Source: an uncultured archaeon (GTDB lineage: Archaea > Korarchaeota > Korarchaeia > Korarchaeales > Korarchaeaceae). From it: 8,789 bases of DNA. The notes beneath the pieces were generated by a model that was not told where the DNA came from, made no database searches, and saw nothing but the letters and a program-made list of their open reading frames with translations. Where the stretch lies: assembly GCA_938073845.1 (NCBI GenBank), contig CALJEO010000138.1, forward strand, positions 1 to 8,789. The letters run 5' to 3'. Positions 1 through 5,108 of the stretch are shown here, one piece after another (positions within the stretch are counted from its first letter, which is position 1; each line of letters opens with the position of its first letter). Position numbers and translations under genes: made by a program.

Positions 1-670
1 CCTAGTCGACATGGGGGTTGCCAGGAGGTTCGGGAGCAAACCTCTAGCTAGCACCATGGGATGGAGCGCTCCTGAACTCCTGAAGGGTGAGATATCACCT
101 GAGTCAGATCTTTACTCAGTTGGAGCCCTCCTCCTATTCATGCTGACAGGAAGGGATCCTCCTGATGATCCCTCAGCGATAAGGATTCCCGGAAACATCT
201 CAGAGAATCTTAAATACGTTCTGGAGAAGTCTCTGAACATCAATCCTTGGGAGAGGTTTGGGAGCGCTAAGGAGATGGCTCTGAGCCTTATGGGAGGGAG
301 GATACCGCAAGGGGAGGGACCAAGACTCATCATACAGGGTAAGGTGGTTCCTATGGGAACCAGGGTAACAATAGGTAGGGAGAGGAGGCAGGGTGGTACA
401 GGTAAGGCTGACATATGCCTTCAGGAGATAGGTGGGAAGAGGCTTCTCCCACCTGGACCTCCGCTGGGGTGGGTGGAGATATCTAAGGTAGGCAACGAAT
501 ACTGGATAAGCGATATGGGGGCTCCAGCCGGTGTCTGGGTACAGGAAGGGGGCGCTTGGAAGAAGGTTATCGACCACCCGCTCAAACACGGTCAGCTCAT
601 ATCCATAGGGCTCAGAGTGAGGGGGAGGACCGCTCTTCCCTATGTGCTGGGTAGGTTCTACATGAGGTGA
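1..670 (+). CDS. Ser/Thr protein kinase with degenerate FHA-like C-terminal domain (5' truncated by window edge)
   Basis: Hanks-type (eukaryote-like) protein kinase that would transfer phosphate from ATP to Ser/Thr of cytoplasmic proteins. The frame is open to the left edge, so the N-lobe, the ATP loop, the catalytic Lys and the HRD loop are outside the window; an ATG at 11 is internal. Counting the first full codon (base 2) as residue 1, I see the Mg-binding DFG motif as VDMG (Asp3), the APE motif at 23-25, the subdomain IX Asp at 36 (SDLYSVG) and the conserved late Arg in NPWERF (Arg85). Residues about 107-210 resemble an FHA phosphothreonine-binding fold: an IGRE turn, ADICL, WISDMG, then LKHGQLISIG. 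The usual Ser-x-x-His and the Asn of NGT are not recognisable, so phosphopeptide binding is uncertain. The stop is 12 bases before the Mrp-type ATPase gene, suggesting one transcript. The kinase call is firm; FHA is likely but degenerate. Confidence 0.88.
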   Translation, partial: LVDMGVARRFGSKPLASTMGWSAPELLKGEISPESDLYSVGALLLFMLTGRDPPDDPSAIRIPGNISENLKYVLEKSLNINPWERFGSAKEMALSLMGGRIPQGEGPRLIIQGKVVPMGTRVTIGRERRQGGTGKADICLQEIGGKRLLPPGPPLGWVEISKVGNEYWISDMGAPAGVWVQEGGAWKKVIDHPLKHGQLISIGLRVRGRTALPYVLGRFYMR

Positions 671-682
671 CCCTTTTTTAGG

Positions 683-1498
683 ATGCTCGGAATCACCTCC
701 CAGGTGATCCCCCTGGATAATGGAGTGGGAAAGGTTCCAGACAGTTTGAGGAACATCAGCAGGAAGATTGCTGTGATGAGCGGAAAGGGTGGTGTCGGAA
801 AGACCACGGTCTCAGTGAATTTAGCAGCTGAGTTAGCTTGGAGAGGCTACTCAGTGGGCATACTGGATACCGACATTACAGGACCCAACGTTCCCAGGGC
901 TACGGGACTGATCGGTTCTCAGGTCCTTCTGGAGGGCAACAAGATAATGCCCGTGAACGGGCCCCTGGGGATGAAAGTAATATCCCTTGGCTTCATGGTG
1001 AGTGACGAGGACGCCATCGTATGGAGAGGACCTATGAAGGCCAAAGCAATCAAGGAGCTAATTGAGAACACCTACTGGGGAGATTTAGACTTTCTAGTGG
1101 TGGATCTTCCTCCAGGGACGGGAGATGAGCCGTTAAGCGTGATGCAGTTGATGCCCCTCGATGGAGTGATCTTCGTGACAACACCTCAGGTGATTGCCCT
1201 TATGGACGTTAGAAGGGCTATAAGAATGGCTAAACTGATGAACGTCAGATCACTAGGATTGATCGAGAACATGAGCTACTTCATGTGCGGCGGTGAAAAG
1301 ATGAGGATATTCGGTGAGGGGGGAGGTAGGAAGCTTGCGGATGAGGAGGGAATACCGTTCCTAGGGGAGGTACCGATAGATCCCGAGTTAACCGAGCTCA
1401 CCGATGAGGGTAAGCCTGTGATCTTAGAGCACCGCGGAAGCCTGGTAGCTAAGGCGTTCAGCGAAATAGTCGACCTGGTATTGAAACAGCTGGATTGA
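683..1498 (+). CDS. Mrp/NBP35-type P-loop ATPase (Fe-S cluster carrier family), single-cysteine variant
   Basis: 271-residue member of the Mrp/Nbp35 branch of the SIMIBI P-loop NTPases, cytoplasmic proteins that in characterised members hold a [4Fe-4S] cluster at a dimer interface and pass it to apoproteins. Visible motifs: deviant Walker A SGKGGVGKTT (33-42) with the signature Lys35, switch I-like LDTDITGPN (61-69), switch II/Walker B VVDLPPGTGD (139-148), and ENMSYFMC (195-202) followed by the family's IFGEGGG (209-215). The paired CPxC motif that normally holds the cluster is reduced to one cysteine (Cys202, the only Cys in the protein) because about two residues are missing after it. Length and all ATPase motifs are otherwise typical and there is no frameshift. 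ATG 683 is used because it gives the usual short N-terminal extension before the P-loop; no clear Shine-Dalgarno is present, and coupling to the upstream kinase gene 12 bases away is plausible. Family firm; Fe-S carrier function doubtful. Confidence 0.93.
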   Translation: MLGITSQVIPLDNGVGKVPDSLRNISRKIAVMSGKGGVGKTTVSVNLAAELAWRGYSVGILDTDITGPNVPRATGLIGSQVLLEGNKIMPVNGPLGMKVISLGFMVSDEDAIVWRGPMKAKAIKELIENTYWGDLDFLVVDLPPGTGDEPLSVMQLMPLDGVIFVTTPQVIALMDVRRAIRMAKLMNVRSLGLIENMSYFMCGGEKMRIFGEGGGRKLADEEGIPFLGEVPIDPELTELTDEGKPVILEHRGSLVAKAFSEIVDLVLKQLD

Positions 1499-1662
1499 GT
1501 GGACCTCAGGGGTGGTGTTTAAAGGTTATTTAATATATTATAAAGCAGTTATCTCTCTAAATTCTATCTCCATAGCATCTTAATATTAAATATATTTACA
1601 ATTTCTTTCACAAAAATGTTATGAAATAAGATAATTAGGTTATTTATATTTACTTCTTCCGC

Positions 1663-1678
1663 ACAATTTCATAATTGT
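1663..1678. repeat. Inverted repeat, possible operator
   Basis: ACAATT, a 4-base spacer TCAT, then AATTGT, a perfect 6+6 dyad. It ends about 50 bases upstream of the TATA element of the PKD gene, a position where an archaeal dimeric regulator could bind. In sequence this AT-rich such a dyad can arise by chance, so regulatory function is only a suggestion. Confidence 0.25.
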
Positions 1679-1721
1679 ACTAAATGAAACGGTTGCACCA
1701 GTAAGTTAAGAAATGGAGCCT

Positions 1722-1735
1722 GAAACGTTTATTTA
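1722..1735 (+). promoter_or_regulatory. BRE/TATA promoter for leaderless PKD-protein gene
   Basis: A purine-rich BRE-like GAAAC is followed by TTTATTTA at 1728-1735. The centre of the TATA element lies about 27 bases before the A of the ATG at 1759, the normal TATA-to-start-site distance in archaea, so transcription should begin at or next to the start codon. There is no Shine-Dalgarno before the ATG, consistent with leaderless translation. Confidence 0.65.
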
Positions 1736-1758
1736 GGTGGTCGCGGGGATATTCGCCG

Positions 1759-3300
1759 ATGAGAGCAACTAAAATGTTGGTTTCTATGAGCCTGGCTTTA
1801 ATTATGCTAGCGACGATGTATGCTTCGGCAGACACCGGTTGCGAGGCCGTCGATACTTCCTTGAACAAGCCCCCGAAGGTAGTCAACGTATCCTACGTCA
1901 TAAAGGGAAAAACGGTGTACTTCACAGCGATAATAAAGGATGATGAGCACAGCAAACACCTCAGGGAAGTCGTATGGGAGTTCGGGGACGGTACTGTCGA
2001 GAAGAAGTACGGTGGGTGGACGAAGGTCAATGAAACGAAAGAGGGTGGTACGACTTACTACGTTTACGAGATGAGCGTATCTCACACTTACAAAGACTAC
2101 AGGCAGTATAGCGTGAGGATAGTGGTCCGAGATTTATTCAACTTAAATTCCACCTATGGGTTCAGCGTACAGGTCACGAGGTCAAATGAGCCACCTCTAG
2201 TGGAGCTCGAGAGTGTGGAACCGAACCCGGCTAAGCCCGGTGAAAAGGTGACGTTCTTAGCGCGGGCATCCGATCCCGATGGCCGGGTAACCACATTCTA
2301 CTGGGACTTCGGTGACGGACAGAGGAAGGATGGCGCCAACCTCACGAAGGTGACGCACGTCTACTCCAGTGAAGGTACCTATACCGTCACTGTGAGGGTT
2401 AAGGATGATAAGGGCGAGTATTCGAATACGGCATCTGTTAAGGTTTACGTGAAGTCCGTAATCACATCGACTAAGATCCCGAACCGGGCGCCCATCATCA
2501 CATCCGTCGTTTTCACCCCAAGTGAACCGACTCCGGGTGCTACTATATCCTTCAAGGCATCGGCTTACGACCCGGATGGGGATCCGATAACGTACGCATG
2601 GGACTTCGGTGATGGTACGGTGAAGAGAGGTGGCGCTGAGATGAAGTACTCCTACCCCAAGGAAGGGGCCTACACGGTCAAGGTCAAGGTGACCGATTCT
2701 AATGGTCTTGAATCTCTTTACACGGTGAGCGTAGCTGTTAGAGGGAACAAGCCGCCACAGGCCTCTATAGTATCCATAAAGGCCATCGATGGGGCTAGCT
2801 TCCTCTTCCAGGGGATGGGCATCGACCCCGATGGTCAGGTGGTAGCCTACGAGTGGAGGATGGGTGATGGAAAGACCTTCACCGGGGAGCTCGAGGGGAA
2901 CTCCATTCCCCATAAGTACATAAACTACACTTATTCAAGGAGCGGGAACTATACTGTGAGCTTCAGGGTGAGGGATAAAGAGGGAGCTTGGTCAAATTGG
3001 GTGAGTGAGAGGATCTCGGTGAGGCTTCCTGAGAAGTTCGCTTCTGCTGCAGTATCGTGGCTGGGTTTCGATAACATATGGGTTACCGCAGGTGTCGGGG
3101 CGACCATAGTCCTGTTCGCCAGCTATCTGGCCCTCAGGGATTCGAGGAGAAATAGTTTCATCGAGAGGGCGAACTCCTCAAGGAAGATCGTGGTTAAGAG
3201 GGGACAGGCCTGGGAAAGGAGAGACACTGGTCCCAGATACTACTACAGGGACCACAGGAGTTACGCAAGGAGGGGGTCCAGGAGGGCTCCCTGGGACTGA
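1759..3300 (+). CDS. Exported, membrane-anchored protein with four PKD domains
   Basis: 513-residue predicted cell-surface protein. An N-terminal signal peptide (basic start, hydrophobic 7-21, likely cut after Ala-Ser-Ala at 22-24) is followed by four PKD (Ig-like beta-sandwich) domains, about 38-140, 144-232, 243-328 and 331-422. Each has the W-x-F/M-G-D-G signature (73-78, 182-187, 281-286, 366-371); domains 2-4 also have a DPDG turn (172-175, 271-274, 356-359). One transmembrane helix (about 440-459) precedes a 54-residue cytoplasmic tail that is strongly basic and rich in Arg and Tyr. At least six N-x-S/T sequons lie outside (N43, N91, N130, N194, N389, N397), so N-glycosylation is plausible. 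No catalytic domain is visible; PKD repeats usually serve as spacers or binding modules, so an adhesion, S-layer-associated or envelope role is inferred. ATG 1759 is supported by both the signal peptide and the leaderless promoter. It is monocistronic. Confidence 0.9.
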   Translation: MRATKMLVSMSLALIMLATMYASADTGCEAVDTSLNKPPKVVNVSYVIKGKTVYFTAIIKDDEHSKHLREVVWEFGDGTVEKKYGGWTKVNETKEGGTTYYVYEMSVSHTYKDYRQYSVRIVVRDLFNLNSTYGFSVQVTRSNEPPLVELESVEPNPAKPGEKVTFLARASDPDGRVTTFYWDFGDGQRKDGANLTKVTHVYSSEGTYTVTVRVKDDKGEYSNTASVKVYVKSVITSTKIPNRAPIITSVVFTPSEPTPGATISFKASAYDPDGDPITYAWDFGDGTVKRGGAEMKYSYPKEGAYTVKVKVTDSNGLESLYTVSVAVRGNKPPQASIVSIKAIDGASFLFQGMGIDPDGQVVAYEWRMGDGKTFTGELEGNSIPHKYINYTYSRSGNYTVSFRVRDKEGAWSNWVSERISVRLPEKFASAAVSWLGFDNIWVTAGVGATIVLFASYLALRDSRRNSFIERANSSRKIVVKRGQAWERRDTGPRYYYRDHRSYARRGSRRAPWD

Positions 3301-3310
3301 CCCGCAACTA

Positions 3311-3322
3311 GGCTTTTATCTC
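3311..3322 (+). terminator. T-rich transcription terminator of the PKD gene
   Basis: CTTTTATCTCT-type pyrimidine tract starting about 12 bases after the PKD stop codon. Archaeal RNA polymerase commonly terminates at such T-rich stretches without needing a hairpin. The tract is short, so the call is tentative. Confidence 0.35.
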
Positions 3323-3411
3323 TGGGTGCTCCTCATCTCCTTTGCTCCAAGGGATTTGAGTCTTTGGAGGTACTCCAGAAGGTCGCAGATGTCCCTATTC
3401 AATCTCGCCAA
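3316..3411 (-). other. Short coding-like frame (31 codons), possible gene remnant
   Basis: Read on the - strand from a TTG at 3411 to a TAA at 3316-3318. It has a plausible amphipathic helical centre, DICDLLEYLQRLKSLG, rich in Leu, Arg and Lys, with codon choice like that of the neighbours (AGA/AGG). No Shine-Dalgarno precedes it and an in-frame stop lies only two codons upstream of the TTG. I do not recognise a family. It may be the tail of a lost gene, a small peptide gene, or chance: the opposite strand is also open here. Confidence 0.22.
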
Positions 3412-3461
3412 CCGTAGTTAACAGTTTCAGGCTAGATTAATAGAGGAATAGAAGTACTCTG

Positions 3462-3686
3462 ATGTGGGATGATGCCCTGAGAGGAGCACGCTTCAGAGGT
3501 GATCCTTCTTCCCTGAGCTTCGATGGGATTGTGAGGGCTAGCGGGTCCACCTGAAGGGGCTTCGATGAGCCCTCGAGGAGCTTAAGGCTGGTGAAACTGG
3601 GGACTGAGTATCTATTAAACGTAATTCAGAGCTCGATCAGGATATCTGATCAGCGGGATGCTGAGCTCAGCAATCTGAGACGCTAA
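3462..3686 (+). pseudogene. Possible decayed small gene with one in-frame TGA
   Basis: From ATG 3462 the frame reads 30 codons (beginning MWDDALRGARFRGD), hits TGA at 3552-3554, and then stays open for 43 more codons to TAA at 3684-3686. The second half contains a helix-like stretch, LRLVKLGTEYLLNVIQSSI. Arg codons are mostly AGG/AGA, as in the real genes here. The TAA overlaps the TAG of the convergent winged-helix gene (3683-3685). TGA is the stop of five of the seven main genes in this window, so readthrough is unlikely and a broken gene fits best. No family is recognised, and a chance frame remains possible. Confidence 0.3.
3635..3671. repeat. Two small dyads downstream of the winged-helix gene
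   Basis: GATCAG-GATAT-CTGATC at 3635-3651 (6-base stem, 5-base loop) and the perfect 12-base palindrome GCTGAGCTCAGC at 3660-3671. They lie 12-50 bases past the winged-helix stop on the - strand. They could form RNA hairpins that end or protect the transcript, or be a protein-binding site; no strong T-tract follows. Confidence 0.3.
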
Positions 3687-3961
3687 TGTATCCGAGCCGT
3701 TATGCATTTAACCAACCTACGAACGCTCTCGCTATTGGAAAGTCTATAAATCTTGGCCCTTCCTATTGCGATCTCCTCTAGAATGCCTATCTCAGCTAAC
3801 ACCCTAAGGTTCCTCTTGGCGCTCGCGTAGGGGATGTCTAGATCCCTAGCTATCCTGCTCGCATTAGCCCCTCCCCTCTGGATCAGGTAGCCGATCATCC
3901 TCACCCTAATCCTACTTCCCAGGGCCTCTACCAGAAGATCCTCCCAGTCCAAGTGGATCAC
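3683..3961 (-). CDS. Winged-helix (ArsR-like) transcriptional regulator
   Basis: 92-residue DNA-binding protein built almost entirely of one winged helix-turn-helix (about residues 7-75): a first helix LVEALGSRIRVRMIGYLIQ, then NASRIARDLDIPYASAKRNLRVL as the HTH with its recognition helix, then the wing ILEEIAIGRAKIYRLS. This layout fits small archaeal ArsR/MarR-type regulators, which usually act as dimers on nearby promoters. It has a single Cys (86) and no obvious metal-binding Cys/His set, so the signal is unknown. The start codon is GTG (3961), 3 bases after the TGA of the radical SAM gene, with no Shine-Dalgarno, suggesting translational coupling in a two-gene operon. By position it probably controls its own operon and perhaps the divergent synthetase promoter; that is inference. 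The stop is TAG at 3683-3685. Confidence 0.82.
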   Translation of the reverse strand: MIHLDWEDLLVEALGSRIRVRMIGYLIQRGGANASRIARDLDIPYASAKRNLRVLAEIGILEEIAIGRAKIYRLSNSESVRRLVKCITARIH

Positions 3962-3964
3962 CGT

Positions 3965-5032
3965 TCAGGGGATCACTTCGACCGTATTGTTATATCTGGG
4001 ATAGTAGAGCTCCTTAAAGCTAAGGATACCATCTTTCACGAGCTCTCTGATCTCGCTTTCCAGTGAGACAATGATTCCAATCATCCCCTTAGTCACGTTA
4101 CACACAGATCTAAATCCCTCCTCTTCCCAAAGACGCTCCACGTAGGCGTAGAGGCATCTCCCCCTGCAGTACTTGAAGTACTCACAGCTCAAACAAGGCT
4201 CCCCAATCCTCACCTCATTGAGCTCCTCATCACCTAGATTCCCGACTTGTGCCCAATCGGAGTCCACAGCGATGGGACAAGCCACTATCCTCCCATTCGG
4301 AAGGACCGTGAAGCTCTCACTACCAGCACCGCATGGGGGTGACGGTAGGTCATCGAAGAGGGCCGCTCTCATTATTCCTAGGAATGGGGCTATGCCCAAG
4401 ATCCTTCCCCTCCTCATCTCCTTGATCCAGAGGTTGGAGAGCTTCCTGATACCGGGGAGGTAGGAGGCCCTGGCCCACCCATCAAGGTCCCACCTCTCTG
4501 ACCAGATCACGTTCAGCTGCCAGTGGACGTGATCGAAAAGTCCCAGTCCCAGGAGGTGCGTGACATCCTCGTAGATATCTGTTCCCTCCCATACAGTCAT
4601 CCTAGCTATCAGGTCATTAGAGAAGCCCGATTCCCTCAGGATCCTGGCGGCTCTCACCACCTCCTCGTAGCTTCCCTCCCCCCTCTGCCTGTCATTGACC
4701 CACGGCCTGCCATCCACTGAGAGAAGGACTGAGTCGAAGGAGAGCCAGTACCTCTTAGGCAGATTCTCGATGAGCGTGCCGTTGGTCTGTATAATGAACC
4801 TTCCTCCCCAGTCCCTTCGGGCCAGGGAATCCATCACCTCCATTACCAGCCTCGGGTTGAGGAGGGGTTCACCCCCGTAGAAGGCCACATCGGAATCCCT
4901 CTCAGCTATGAACTCCACGAGATCTTCTATGGAGTACACCTCCCGGTCCGGCACGAGCTTGGGATCGAAGCTACCGCCGCAGTAACCGCACCTCATGTTA
5001 CAAAGTCCCGTGGTCGTGATTATGGTGATCAA
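3965..5032 (-). CDS. Radical SAM enzyme with SPASM domain (putative peptide/protein-modifying enzyme)
   Basis: 355-residue radical SAM protein. It would cleave S-adenosylmethionine with a [4Fe-4S] cluster to form the 5'-deoxyadenosyl radical. The cluster motif CxxxCxxC is at Cys11, Cys15, Cys18 close to the N-terminus, the SAM-binding GGEP at 53-56, and barrel strands follow to about 220. The C-terminal part matches the seven-Cys SPASM pattern exactly: Cys234-x12-Gly-x4-Cys252, then Cys280-x2-Cys283-x5-Cys289-x3-Cys293, and Cys311, enough for two auxiliary Fe-S clusters. SPASM enzymes usually modify ribosomal peptides or proteins (anSME, PqqE, AlbA types). It recalls the archaeal AF1577-like putative peptide-modifying group, but the substrate is unknown. 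The start is TTG 5032: GGTGGG at 5044-5039 lies 6 bases upstream, and it places the first beta strand just before Cys11. It forms an operon with the winged-helix gene and is divergent from S-adenosylmethionine synthetase. Confidence 0.9.
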   Translation of the reverse strand: MITIITTTGLCNMRCGYCGGSFDPKLVPDREVYSIEDLVEFIAERDSDVAFYGGEPLLNPRLVMEVMDSLARRDWGGRFIIQTNGTLIENLPKRYWLSFDSVLLSVDGRPWVNDRQRGEGSYEEVVRAARILRESGFSNDLIARMTVWEGTDIYEDVTHLLGLGLFDHVHWQLNVIWSERWDLDGWARASYLPGIRKLSNLWIKEMRRGRILGIAPFLGIMRAALFDDLPSPPCGAGSESFTVLPNGRIVACPIAVDSDWAQVGNLGDEELNEVRIGEPCLSCEYFKYCRGRCLYAYVERLWEEEGFRSVCNVTKGMIGIIVSLESEIRELVKDGILSFKELYYPRYNNTVEVIP

Positions 5033-5038
5033 TTCAAT

Positions 5039-5044
5039 CCCACC
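5039..5044 (-). promoter_or_regulatory. Shine-Dalgarno that fixes the TTG start of the radical SAM gene
   Basis: GGTGGG on the - strand, 6 bases before TTG 5032. No ATG or GTG exists in this frame between the upstream in-frame stop (TAA at 5077-5075) and 5032, so TTG with this site is the best-supported start. Confidence 0.55.
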
Positions 5045-5065
5045 GGGGGAGTCACGAGTTAGTGG

Positions 5066-5081
5066 AATGTTTATTTATTTC
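5066..5081. promoter_or_regulatory. AT-rich element between divergent genes, possible bidirectional TATA region
   Basis: The + strand reads AATGTTTATTTATTTC; TTTATTTA at 5070-5077 is the same element as in the PKD promoter. Its centre is about 35 bases before ATG 5109 of the synthetase. On the - strand the same bases read GAAATAAATAAAC, with a BRE-like CTGAAA, about 42 bases before TTG 5032, leaving room for a short leader containing the Shine-Dalgarno. It is the only TATA-like sequence in the 76-base gap, so both genes may depend on it. Confidence 0.5.
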
Positions 5082-5108
5082 AGATGGTCGATCTTCGTCC
5101 GATGTCAT

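Larger units (their letters stand above)
1499..1758. other. AT-rich intergenic island
   Basis: No gene is recognisable here. Bases 1521-1680 contain about 34 G/C of 160 (21%) by hand count, far below the surrounding genes at roughly half G+C. The ten bases AGGTTATTTA occur at 1523-1532 and again at 1637-1646, and similar TTTATTTA sequence recurs in the promoter of the next gene. An inverted repeat lies at 1663-1678. The stretch probably holds the end of the kinase-ATPase transcript and the upstream control region of the PKD protein gene; that role is inference. Confidence 0.6.
3301..3682. other. Convergent intergenic region with coding-like remnants
   Basis: 382 bases between the ends of the PKD gene and the winged-helix gene, which face each other. 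It holds a T-rich tract just after the PKD stop, a 31-codon - strand open frame at 3316-3411, a + strand frame at 3462-3686 broken by one TGA, and two small dyads at 3635-3651 and 3660-3671. Base composition resembles that of genes rather than the AT-rich island at 1521-1680, suggesting decayed coding DNA. I see no tRNA or transposon ends. Confidence 0.55.

Noticed and set aside
200..589. 129-codon - strand frame opposite the kinase gene
   Set aside because: It is antisense to clear kinase and FHA-like sequence and shows no family motif.
1759..1850. Lipoprotein signal with Cys28 as lipidated residue in the PKD protein
   Set aside because: The residues before Cys28 (ADTG) do not form a lipobox. 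An Ala-x-Ala cleavage site at 22-24 fits better, and the protein has a C-terminal membrane anchor.
2257..2913. 218-codon open frame on the - strand opposite the PKD protein gene
   Set aside because: It lies wholly antisense to a well-supported PKD coding region, its translation shows no recognisable domain, and it has no promoter-like sequence. It is a by-product of codon composition.
3466..3520. C/D box sRNA candidate (GATGATG followed by CTGA and a second GTGAT...CTGA)
   Set aside because: The boxes are imperfect and the spacing is wrong: only two bases between the C-like box and the first CTGA, and seven in the second pair, too short for a guide.
3462..3554. Selenocysteine or readthrough interpretation of TGA 3552
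   Set aside because: TGA ends the kinase, Mrp, PKD, radical SAM and synthetase genes here, no selenoprotein family is recognised, and no SECIS-like structure is evident.
4995..5108. N-terminal extension of the synthetase frame to an ATG at 4995
   Set aside because: It would overlap the divergent radical SAM gene and run through the TATA element. The conserved archaeal N-terminus begins just after ATG 5109.
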